A stretch of 64,000 nucleotides of DNA, from the NCBI GenBank assembly GCA_003134855.1, contig PLCS01000009.1:257911-321910 (forward strand), in the 5' to 3' direction. The position numbers and the translations under genes are program-made. Under the pieces are notes generated by a model. It had not been told where the DNA came from, made no database searches, and saw only the letters and a program-made list of their open reading frames with translations. Within the stretch, counting starts at the first letter, position 1. Each line of letters begins with the position of its first letter. Shown piece by piece: positions 1 through 7,375 of the stretch. This stretch comes from Acidobacteriaceae bacterium (GTDB taxonomy: Bacteria; Acidobacteriota; Terriglobia; Terriglobales; Acidobacteriaceae).

Positions 1-2
1 AT

Positions 3-270
3 GGACCAACGACCGGCGGTGCCACCACCATGACGACTGGCGGTGGCGGGACCACCACGCACGGACCAGCGACCGGCGGAGCCACCAACATGACGACTGG
101 CGGTGGCGGGACTACCACACATGGGCCAATGACCGGCGGTGCGACGCACGCCACGGATGGCGGAATCACGCACGGCACGACTGCCGGGGAGGCCACACAT
201 GGACCAACGACCGGCGGGGCGACGCACGCCACGGATGGCGGAATCACGCACGGCACGACTCCGGCTGGCA
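3..270 (+). repeat. In-frame tandem repeat, 60-bp unit, coding for Thr/Gly/His repeats
   Basis: At least four units of about 60 bp follow one another, each coding a 20-residue block that begins GP(T/A/M)TGGAT. The first two are nearly identical. The last two carry a changed second half (ATDGGITHGTT) and vary slightly in length. The array continues past the left edge. Copy number could vary by slippage because the period is a multiple of three. Confidence 0.85.
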
Positions 271-1766
271 TGCACAATACAACTACAACCCCAACCGGAA
301 TGCACACCAACGGCGGAGGCGCTGCCGGTCTGCACCCCGGTGTCACAGGAGGCGGTGCTTCGCACGGCGGCATCGGCGGCCACCCATCGGCGATCAGGGG
401 CGGAGCAGCGCCGCGGGGAAGCAACGAGCATATCACCCGGAGCGGCGGCGCGGTGCGCACCCGCCCCAACGGCAGGGTGAGCGACGTGCATGACACCAAG
501 CGGGGGATGGATGTTCATCACGGACTGAACGGCAACCGCAGGGTCTCAATGGAGCGCCATGACGGCAGCCGCATGGTTTCCGAGCGGGGTCGTCCCGGAT
601 ACGTGCAGCGCGGATACAGCTATCACGGCCACGACTTTGCGCGGCGGTCCTACTACTACCATGGCCATGAATACAACCGCTATTACCGCGGCTATGGCTT
701 CCGCGGGTTGAGTCTGAATATCTATTCGCCGGGCGTCTACTATGGCCCCGGCTTCTATGGATGGGCATACAATCCCTGGGCGGCTCCCATCGCTTTTGGG
801 TGGGGATGGGGAGGCAGTCCCTGGTACGGCTACTATGGCGGCTACTTTCAGCCGTACCCGGTCTACCCCAGCGCCTCGTACTGGCTGACGGACTACATCA
901 TCTCGCAGAATCTGCAGGCAGCCTATGCGGCGCATCAGGAGGCCGGTGAAGTGGATGGAGCGCAGTCCTCCGCGGGCGGCCCGCCGGCGCTGACGCCCGA
1001 TGTGAAGCAGCAGATTGCCGACGAGGTGAAGGGCCAGTTGGCTCTGGAAAACGCCGAGGCAACTCAGACCGCGCAGCATCAGGATGTGGACCCGGCTTCC
1101 AGTGGGATTGCTCGAATACTGGCTGACGTGTCCGCCGGCCATGCGCATGTCTTTGTGGCCGGAAGCGCTTTGGACGTGACGAACCCCAATGGGCAGGAGT
1201 GCGCGCTCAGCGACGGCGATGTGCTGCTGCTGCAGACTCCTCCGGCCGCCGACGCAACCACAGCGGACCTGGTGGTACTGGCCAGCAAGGGCGGGCAGGA
1301 GTGCCCGAAATCCAGCATGATTACGGTGCAGATGACCGACCTGCAAGAAATGCAGAACCATATGCGGGAGACCATCGACCAGGGACTCCAGGATTTGCAG
1401 GCCAAGCAGGGCAAGGGTGGATTGCCGGCGGCTCCGCCTTCGGCGCAGGCTCCGCCGACTGCGACAGAATTTGCCGCGATTGCGCCTCCGCCCACTCCCC
1501 AGGACGCGGCCGATCTGCAGCAGCAGAGTCAGCAGGCCGACCAGGCTGAGCAGGATGTGCAAAGTGAAGCGGCGCAGGACAGCGGCTCGCCGGTCAGCGC
1601 GGCTCCGGCAGCGCCCGCCTCTGTCGAAATGGGCCAGACTCTCGACCAGGTGCAGGCGGCAATGGGCGCGCCATCGCGGGTGGCCAACCTGGGCTCGAAG
1701 GTCATTTATTACTACAACGGCATGAAGGTCGTCTTCCAGGACGGCAAGGTGGCTGACGTTCAGTAA
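3..1766 (+). CDS. Repeat-rich exported protein with C-terminal SmpA/OmlA-like segment (5' partial)
   Basis: The reading frame is open to the left edge, so the true start and any signal peptide lie outside the window. The visible N-terminus is a run of 20-residue Thr/Gly/His repeats (units such as GPTTGGATTMTTGGGGTTTH). A Tyr/Gly/His-rich middle follows (around SYHGHDFARRSYYYHGHEYN), then a Gln/Ala/Pro-rich linker. The last ~45 residues (GQTLDQVQAAMGAPSRV, then YYYNGMKVVFQDGKV) resemble the small SmpA/OmlA (BamE-type) fold seen at the ends of other envelope proteins. A surface or envelope role is inferred from composition only. No enzyme motif is visible. Confidence 0.6.
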   Translation, partial: GPTTGGATTMTTGGGGTTTHGPATGGATNMTTGGGGTTTHGPMTGGATHATDGGITHGTTAGEATHGPTTGGATHATDGGITHGTTPAGMHNTTTTPTGMHTNGGGAAGLHPGVTGGGASHGGIGGHPSAIRGGAAPRGSNEHITRSGGAVRTRPNGRVSDVHDTKRGMDVHHGLNGNRRVSMERHDGSRMVSERGRPGYVQRGYSYHGHDFARRSYYYHGHEYNRYYRGYGFRGLSLNIYSPGVYYGPGFYGWAYNPWAAPIAFGWGWGGSPWYGYYGGYFQPYPVYPSASYWLTDYIISQNLQAAYAAHQEAGEVDGAQSSAGGPPALTPDVKQQIADEVKGQLALENAEATQTAQHQDVDPASSGIARILADVSAGHAHVFVAGSALDVTNPNGQECALSDGDVLLLQTPPAADATTADLVVLASKGGQECPKSSMITVQMTDLQEMQNHMRETIDQGLQDLQAKQGKGGLPAAPPSAQAPPTATEFAAIAPPPTPQDAADLQQQSQQADQAEQDVQSEAAQDSGSPVSAAPAAPASVEMGQTLDQVQAAMGAPSRVANLGSKVIYYYNGMKVVFQDGKVADVQ

Positions 1767-1772
1767 CCGCGG

Positions 1773-1803
1773 GGCGGGAGGGAATCGATGATTCTTTCCC
1801 GCG
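1773..1803. terminator. Hairpin after the repeat protein, possible terminator
   Basis: Two arms (GCGGGAGGGAATC and GATTCTTTCCCGC) pair at about 11 of 13 positions around a 3-base loop, starting 7 bases after the stop codon. There is no clear T-run, so termination strength is uncertain. Confidence 0.4.
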
Positions 1804-1950
1804 CCCGCCAAACCCATGACCCAGGTGAGTTGCTGGCGCGAGGGCGATGCGTTCGAGCGATTTTCATTATCGGAAAGAGCCAACCGCATCTGCTTCCGCC
1901 CGGTTTTTTACCCTGAAACCGCGTGAAGAAGAGAACAAAAGGAGGCCATC

Positions 1951-2583
1951 TTGGCTAGTTTTTGTGCGAATTGCGGTGCTGCATTATCCCCCGACAACCA
2001 TGCCTGCGCGGCCTGTGGCGCGCCGGCAGCCGGAGTCCCTGTTGCGACGCCGGTTCTAACGGCCGCTCCTGCAGCCACTTCCGGCGGCAGCGCGCTGAAG
2101 ATCGTTCTGATCATCGTCGCCATCGTTGTGGGGCTGGGCATCCTCGGTATGGGCGCCGTAGGATTCGCGGTCTGGCGTGTTTCGCGGGCCATCCACGTCA
2201 ACGGCCATAACGGCCAGATGACGATGCAAACTCCGGGAGGAACCATCACAGCCGACTCATCGCAGAGCTTCACCGCATCCGAACTGGGCACGGATGTCTA
2301 TCCCGGAGCTCTGAGCGCCCGCGGCGGCATGAGGATGAACCTGCCCACTGGCTCGATGGTGACCGGAGTATTCGTCACCTCGGATTCGAAGGAGCAGGTG
2401 GTGGATTATTACAAAAGCAAGTTGGGCAGCGGCGCTTCCACCTACGATTCCGGCGATAGCGCTATGGTCACCCTCGGCCGGGGCGAGCAGGAATCCATCA
2501 TAGTGACGATCAGCGCGCGGGCATCGCAGGAAGACGGGAAGACGCGGATCGCCATTGTGCATACGAAAGCCAGCAAGCCTTAG
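1951..2583 (+). CDS. Zinc-ribbon single-pass membrane protein of unknown function
   Basis: This 210-residue protein starts at TTG behind a strong ribosome-binding site (AAAGGAGG, 6 bases upstream). It opens with a four-cysteine zinc ribbon, FCANCGAALSPDNHACAACG (residues 4-23). An Ala/Pro linker and one hydrophobic segment (ALKIVLIIVAIVVGLGILGM, ~50-70) follow, then an extracytoplasmic domain of about 135 residues. The layout of zinc ribbon, membrane helix and small outer domain is common in acidobacterial and Gram-positive proteins of unknown function. No catalytic motif is visible. The gene stands alone. Confidence 0.7.
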   Translation: MASFCANCGAALSPDNHACAACGAPAAGVPVATPVLTAAPAATSGGSALKIVLIIVAIVVGLGILGMGAVGFAVWRVSRAIHVNGHNGQMTMQTPGGTITADSSQSFTASELGTDVYPGALSARGGMRMNLPTGSMVTGVFVTSDSKEQVVDYYKSKLGSGASTYDSGDSAMVTLGRGEQESIIVTISARASQEDGKTRIAIVHTKASKP

Positions 2584-2722
2584 CTCTAGCGGCCGCGGTG
2601 GTGTTCGGACGCCACCGTCCGCACAGGCTGTGTTGAGAATGGTTTCCTACTGCGTCTGACAAGAACGACCGGAATCAGCCGAGCCGAAGACCCGTGCAGT
2701 TGCGCGAGAGGCGTCCTCGGCT

Positions 2723-3115
2723 CTACGCGTAGTTGATGGGATTCTTGGTGAGCCACCGCTCGTCGCGCACCTTGCCGATGTTCTTCATCGCGCCTTCGGC
2801 GACGCTGGCGCTGAGATGGCGGCTCTTCCAGGCCATGCCGGTGGTCAGCCCGATCGCGCAACCCAGCAAACCATAGGCCAATGTGACCGTGGCAGCCGAG
2901 GACTTCTTGCGGAAGATGGGATAAGCCACCAGCGCGCCGACGCAGGCCCCAATCGCCGCGGGCATCAGCGAGCCTTTGACCGACTCACTCAGAAAGGGAG
3001 CAAGAGGTTCTCCGTCAAGGAACTCTTCCTGGCCGGAACGCGCTCCCTCAATTCCGGAGTCCACCAGCCGCCGGCCATAATCAACATTGGATTTCACCCA
3101 GTTGCCCAAGTCCAT
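2723..3115 (-). CDS. Small glycine-zipper-type membrane protein, unknown function
   Basis: This protein of about 130 residues has a polar N-terminus (DLGNWVKSNVDYGRRLVDSG) followed by two hydrophobic Gly/Ala-rich stretches, roughly LMPAAIGACVGALVAYPIF and TLAYGLLGCAIGLTTGMAW. It is probably an inner-membrane protein with two helices packed through small residues. The ATG at 3115 is preferred over the GTG at 3124 because GAGG lies 8 bases before it. It is divergent from the glycosyltransferase. No family was recognised. Confidence 0.6.
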   Translation of the reverse strand: MDLGNWVKSNVDYGRRLVDSGIEGARSGQEEFLDGEPLAPFLSESVKGSLMPAAIGACVGALVAYPIFRKKSSAATVTLAYGLLGCAIGLTTGMAWKSRHLSASVAEGAMKNIGKVRDERWLTKNPINYA

Positions 3116-3335
3116 GGAAACCACCTCAACTTCCGCGAAAACACTCCCTAGTTTAGCAGATCGTCAAAACCCTGTGTTAAGGCCGTATCACAGCCGCACC
3201 ACATTGTGGGCGCAGCACGCTAAACGCCGAGTGCCGCGGGCGGCGTGTGAGCAATATCAAAGGAAGACGCTGCAAAGGCTGATCGCGACCCTGATCCTCG
3301 TCCCGCTTGGTAGGATAGGGGCGGGTGTGGTTGGA

Positions 3336-4433
3336 ATGCGGATTGCGTATATGCTCACCTCGCTCGGCATGGGCGGAGCGGAACGGCAGGTGGTGGCGCT
3401 GGCGGAGCGCATGAAGGCGCGCGGCCATGCGGTCGTGCTGATCCTGCTGCGCGAGCGCGAGCCCGAAGAGTGGCCCACCACGGTTGAGCTCGTTTGTCTG
3501 GAGATGCGCAAGACTCCCGCCAGCTTTCTAGCCGGTCTGCTGAGAGCACGCCGCTGGCTGCGCGACTTCCGGCCGGAGCTGATCCACAGCCACGTCTTCC
3601 CGGCCAACATGGCGGCCCGGCTGCTCAGGATTTCATTTCCGGCGGCGGTTCTCTCTACCGTTCATAACGTTTATGAAGGAAGCTGGCCGCGTATGATGGC
3701 CTATCGGCTGACCGATGGGCTGAGCTGCCGCACTGCTTTTGTCAGCCAGGCCGCGGCCGACCGCTACGCGCGCCTCAAAGCAGTCCCGGCTCGCAAGGCT
3801 TCGGTCCTCACCAATGGGATTGACTTGGCGGAGTTTGCGCTCAGCGCCGAGCGCCGTGGCCTCATTCGTGCGCAGATGGGTGTTGGGGACGAGTTTGTCT
3901 GGCTGGCCGCCGGGCGCATCGTGCCCGCCAAGGATTTTCCCAACCTGCTGCGCGCCTTTGCGCGGGTGCGCGGTGAGATTCCGGAGGCGCGGCTGTGGGT
4001 TGCCGGAGAGGCGCTTGGAGCCGGCTCCGAGGCCATTCAAGCGCAGGCGGCTGAGTTGGGAGCGTCCGTTCGCTGGCTGGGTCTACGCCGGGATATGCCC
4101 GCCCTGCTGGATGCTGCCGACGGCTTTGTGCTGGCTTCGGCCTGGGAGGGAATGCCGCTGGCCGTGGGCGAAGCGATGGCCATGGAGAAGCCGGTCGTGG
4201 CCACCGATGTGGGCGGCGTGCGCGAGCTGGTGGGCGAAGCCGGCGTGATGGTGCCCGCCAAGAATCCGGAGGCTCTTACACAGGCGATGCTGGAGATGAT
4301 GCGAAGGACGGACGAAGAGCGCCACACGCTAGGAGTGACGGCGCGGGAACGCATTGCGGCCCGCTTCAGCATCGACGACAAGGCCGATGAGTGGGAGGCG
4401 CTCTACCGGGCTGTGTTGGAGAACGAGCGATGA
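3336..4433 (+). CDS. GT4-family glycosyltransferase
   Basis: A 365-residue GT-B fold enzyme that probably moves a nucleotide-activated sugar onto a lipid-linked or polysaccharide acceptor at the cytoplasmic membrane. The N-terminal acceptor domain begins RIAYMLTSLGMGGAERQVV with the typical GGAE motif. The C-terminal donor domain shows LAAGRIVPAKDFPNLLRAF, the EGMPLAVGEAMAMEKPVVAT signature (the E-x7-E motif of GT4 enzymes) and GGVRELVGEAGVMV. The frame is open back to 3087, but the family fold starts at the ATG at 3336; a GTG at 3327 is an alternative. No glycan cluster surrounds it, so donor and acceptor cannot be told. Confidence 0.85.
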   Translation: MRIAYMLTSLGMGGAERQVVALAERMKARGHAVVLILLREREPEEWPTTVELVCLEMRKTPASFLAGLLRARRWLRDFRPELIHSHVFPANMAARLLRISFPAAVLSTVHNVYEGSWPRMMAYRLTDGLSCRTAFVSQAAADRYARLKAVPARKASVLTNGIDLAEFALSAERRGLIRAQMGVGDEFVWLAAGRIVPAKDFPNLLRAFARVRGEIPEARLWVAGEALGAGSEAIQAQAAELGASVRWLGLRRDMPALLDAADGFVLASAWEGMPLAVGEAMAMEKPVVATDVGGVRELVGEAGVMVPAKNPEALTQAMLEMMRRTDEERHTLGVTARERIAARFSIDDKADEWEALYRAVLENER

Positions 4434-4483
4434 TCGAAGCCAGCATTGCCGGTCGCGAAAACTCGTGGTGGACGCCGCGGCTC

Positions 4484-4499
4484 TGGCACAGGTATTGCT
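4484..4499 (+). promoter_or_regulatory. Candidate sigma-54 (-24/-12) promoter upstream of the beta-mannosidase
   Basis: TGGCACAGGTATTGCT fits the sigma-54 consensus TGGCACG-N4-TTGCW at every position but one, with the exact GG-to-GC spacing. It lies about 130 bases upstream of the mannosidase start and downstream of the glycosyltransferase stop. The site was found by eye. A chance match in G+C-rich DNA is possible, but the intergenic location and orientation support it. Confidence 0.5.
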
Positions 4500-4631
4500 G
4501 TCGGCATTCACAGTGCTGCTGGTTTGGCGGCGGGCTTGCCGCGCAGGGATGCGTGATAACCTTAACGGCGAATGGAACGGGTCGCCTTTTCATCCGCGAA
4601 TGCGGTTGAGTGAAAGGCGTGGAGGAGTTGG

Positions 4632-7265
4632 ATGCGAGCAGCAACGGCCTGGGGAGTGATGTGCTGCGTCCTGGCGGGCGCAGTGGTTGGCAGAGGAGGC
4701 GAGATGGCGCAGGCGCAAGTCAGTCCGGCGCGGAATGCGGTCGTGGCGCTCGATCATGGCTGGCAATTCCGGCAGATCACGGCCGGCGTCGAGCAGGGCG
4801 AAAGCGGCTGGCTTCCCGCCACCGTTCCCGGCGACGTGCATCTGGACCTGCTGGCCAACAAGAAGATTCCCGACCCGTTCTTTCGCGACAACGAAGCCAA
4901 GCTGCAGTGGATTGAGCTGGTGAGCTGGGAGTACCGGCTCAGCTTCGTGGTGACGCCGGCCATGCTCGCCCGGAGCCATGTGGACCTGGTCTTCGACGGC
5001 CTTGATGCCGCCGCCGAGGTTTCTGTGAACGGCGCAAAAGTTCTCAGCGCCGACAATAGCTTCCGCGTCTGGCGGGTGGCTGCCAAGAGCCATTTGCACG
5101 TCGGCAAGAATCTGCTGCGGGTCGTCTTCCCATCGCCGATCAATGCCGCGGCCGAGGTTGCCGCCAGCGACTTTTTCCGGGTTCATTCGAAGACCGCGGA
5201 GAAGACCTACATCCGCAAGCCCGCGTATGAGTATGGCTGGGATTGGGGACCGCGCTTTGTAACCAGCGGCATTTGGAAGCCGGTGCGCATCGAGGCATGG
5301 GACAAGGTTCGCATTGCGGACTTTGCGATTCGTCAGCGCGACGTGTGCAGGGAAGTGGCTCACCTCGACGCCGAGGTGGAGATCGAAGCCGCCAGCGCGG
5401 GGCCGGCCAAGGTGAGCGTGCAGTTCAACGATCGAGGCAAGCCGGTGACGGAAACGGCAACGGTAAGCGTTCATGCCGGGCGCAACACTATCGATCTGCC
5501 CATCGAGATTCGCCAGCCCAAGCTCTGGTTCCCGGCCGGCTACGGCGAGCAGCCGCTCTATGAATTCACCGCGCGGGCGGGCACGGGCGTGCAGCCGGCC
5601 GAGCAGCGCAAGGTCAAAGCCGGTCTGCGCTCCATCGTGCTGCATCGCGAATTGGACAAGTGGGGCCGCTCGTTTGAATTGGTCGTCAACGGCATTCCCG
5701 TCTTCGCCAAGGGCGCGGACGTGATTCCCTTCGACAGCTTTCCCAATCGCGTGACGACAGCTGACTACCGCCGCATCCTGCAATCGGCGCGCGACGCTAA
5801 TATGAACATGATCCGCCACTGGGGCGGCGGCTACTACGAGACGGATGAGTTTTACGCGATCTGCGATGAGCTGGGCATCATGGTTTGGCAGGACTTCATG
5901 TTCGGCAACGACTGGCAGCCGGGCACGTACGCTTTCAAACTGAACATCGAAGCCGAGGCCGAAGACGTAGTGCGCCGCCTGCGCAACCATCCCAGCATCG
6001 TCGTCTGGTGCGGCAACAACGAGACGGAGAGCGCCTTCAGTTGGGCCGGACGCCCGGAGTTTCCGTCCGATGTGAGGCTGCTGATGTGGCAGGACTACCT
6101 GACCGTCTTCAGCGGCATTCTGCCGCGCGTGGTGGCGCGGCTGGACGCGGAGACGCCCTACTGGCCCAGTTCGCCCAGCGCAGACTACGAAGCGCTCAGC
6201 GATCACTATCAATCGGGCGACGACCACATCTGGGACGTGTGGCACGGACGCGTGCCGTTCTCGACCTACGAAACGCATCATGCGCGCTTTGTCACGGAAT
6301 ATGGCTTCCAATCGTTTCCCGAGATAAAGACTATCGAGGCCTTCACGCAGCCGGAGGATCGCGCGAATATTTTTACGCCGGTGATGCTGGCCCATCAGAA
6401 AAACAACGAAGGCAATGATATTATCCACAACTATCTGCTCAAGGACTACTCAGAGCCTAAGGATTTCGCGAGCTTTCTTTACGTGAGCCAGGTTTTGCAG
6501 GCCGAGGGGATCAAGATCGGCGCGGAGCACTTCCGCCGCCTGCGCCCGGAGACGATGGGGTCGATCTTCTGGCAGTTGAACGACTGCTGGCCGGTGGCTT
6601 CATGGTCGTCGATTGATTACTACGGCCGCTGGAAGGCGCTGCAATACTATGCGCGGCGCTTCTATGCGCCGGTGCTGGTCTCGCCGCACGTGGAGGACGG
6701 CGCGCTGAAGGTCTACATTGTCAGCGACAAGGTCAAGGCCGAGCCCGCCACGCTGCGCGTGCGGCTGATGGACTTCTACGGCAAGGTGCTGCTGGAGGAG
6801 ACGAGCGAGGTGGAGGTTGCGCCGCTCACCAGCAAGGTCTATCTCGACTGGCCGCTGAAGAAACTCGCCGACGCGGGCGCGCAAGACACTTCGCGCGTCT
6901 TTGTGGTGGCCGAGCTGACCGCCGGCGAAGCTGAGATTTCACGCAACCTTGTTTATCTGGCGCCGGTCAAGGAAATTCATCTCAAGCCGGCCGCGCTCAA
7001 AGTGGAAGCCACGGGCGCGAATGGCCGCTACAAGATTCGCGTCTCGTCGCCGGTGCTGGCGCGCAGCGTTTATCTTTCTTTCGGCAATCTCGACGCGCAG
7101 CTTTCCGACAATTACTTCGACCTGCTGCCGGGCGAGACGGTGGAGATCGCGGCCACCAGCGCGGCCTCGCTCGATGTGCTCAAGGCGCAGTTGAAGGTGA
7201 TTTCGTTGACGGATGCCTTTACTCCGGGCGATGGACAGGCTGCTACGGTGAAGGCGGGCAGATAA
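4632..7265 (+). CDS. Exported GH2 beta-mannosidase
   Basis: An 877-residue glycoside hydrolase family 2 enzyme expected to release beta-linked mannose from the non-reducing ends of manno-oligosaccharides. A hydrophobic N-terminus (CCVLAGAVVG) suggests export. The sugar-binding domain runs from about residue 40 to 220 and includes the beta-mannosidase signature RKPAYEYGWDWGPRFVTSG. An Ig-like domain and a TIM barrel follow. The likely acid/base is Glu464 in WCGNNETE and the likely nucleophile is Glu556 in TEYGFQSFPE. GGAGGAG precedes the ATG by about 6 bases. A candidate sigma-54 promoter lies upstream. Its length matches the family. It may work with the neighbouring TonB receptor in polysaccharide use, but no other sugar genes are adjacent. 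Confidence 0.92.
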   Translation: MRAATAWGVMCCVLAGAVVGRGGEMAQAQVSPARNAVVALDHGWQFRQITAGVEQGESGWLPATVPGDVHLDLLANKKIPDPFFRDNEAKLQWIELVSWEYRLSFVVTPAMLARSHVDLVFDGLDAAAEVSVNGAKVLSADNSFRVWRVAAKSHLHVGKNLLRVVFPSPINAAAEVAASDFFRVHSKTAEKTYIRKPAYEYGWDWGPRFVTSGIWKPVRIEAWDKVRIADFAIRQRDVCREVAHLDAEVEIEAASAGPAKVSVQFNDRGKPVTETATVSVHAGRNTIDLPIEIRQPKLWFPAGYGEQPLYEFTARAGTGVQPAEQRKVKAGLRSIVLHRELDKWGRSFELVVNGIPVFAKGADVIPFDSFPNRVTTADYRRILQSARDANMNMIRHWGGGYYETDEFYAICDELGIMVWQDFMFGNDWQPGTYAFKLNIEAEAEDVVRRLRNHPSIVVWCGNNETESAFSWAGRPEFPSDVRLLMWQDYLTVFSGILPRVVARLDAETPYWPSSPSADYEALSDHYQSGDDHIWDVWHGRVPFSTYETHHARFVTEYGFQSFPEIKTIEAFTQPEDRANIFTPVMLAHQKNNEGNDIIHNYLLKDYSEPKDFASFLYVSQVLQAEGIKIGAEHFRRLRPETMGSIFWQLNDCWPVASWSSIDYYGRWKALQYYARRFYAPVLVSPHVEDGALKVYIVSDKVKAEPATLRVRLMDFYGKVLLEETSEVEVAPLTSKVYLDWPLKKLADAGAQDTSRVFVVAELTAGEAEISRNLVYLAPVKEIHLKPAALKVEATGANGRYKIRVSSPVLARSVYLSFGNLDAQLSDNYFDLLPGETVEIAATSAASLDVLKAQLKVISLTDAFTPGDGQAATVKAGR

Positions 7266-7269
7266 ATGG

Positions 7270-7298
7270 CCTTGTTCATTTGGCTCCTGTGAACAAGG
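7270..7298. terminator. Perfect 9-bp hairpin between convergent genes
   Basis: CCTTGTTCA and TGAACAAGG pair perfectly around an 11-base loop, 4 bases after the mannosidase stop codon. It sits between two genes that point towards each other, so it may stop transcription from either side. There is no long T-run. Confidence 0.45.
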
Positions 7299-7319
7299 AG
7301 AGACAGGGGTTCGTGGATT

Positions 7320-7351
7320 CCCAGGTCCCAAAAGCGGACCTGGGGCAACCA
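7320..7351. repeat. Dispersed palindrome, family A (copy 1)
   Basis: The stem CCCAGGTCC ... GGACCTGGG is followed by GCAACC. The same palindrome with a GCACCC tail recurs at 31165-31196, 40994-41025, 52591-52616 and, reversed, 52631-52662. It lies in the gap between the mannosidase and the TonB receptor. Confidence 0.75.
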
Positions 7352-7375
7352 AATGTTTTCACAGAGCAGAAATAA

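Noticed and set aside
3087-3335. N-terminal extension of the glycosyltransferase
   Set aside because: The extra 83 residues have no similarity to the GT-B fold and overlap the opposite gene's promoter region; the start at 3336 fits the family.
4430-4609. Small frame overlapping the glycosyltransferase stop (ATGA)
   Set aside because: The 59-residue product is Cys/Trp-rich without a known pattern, and no ribosome-binding site precedes it. The candidate sigma-54 promoter lies inside it.
4590-6428. 612-codon minus-strand open frame
   Set aside because: It lies wholly opposite the beta-mannosidase, has no recognisable motifs and a composition typical of antisense shadows in G+C-rich DNA.
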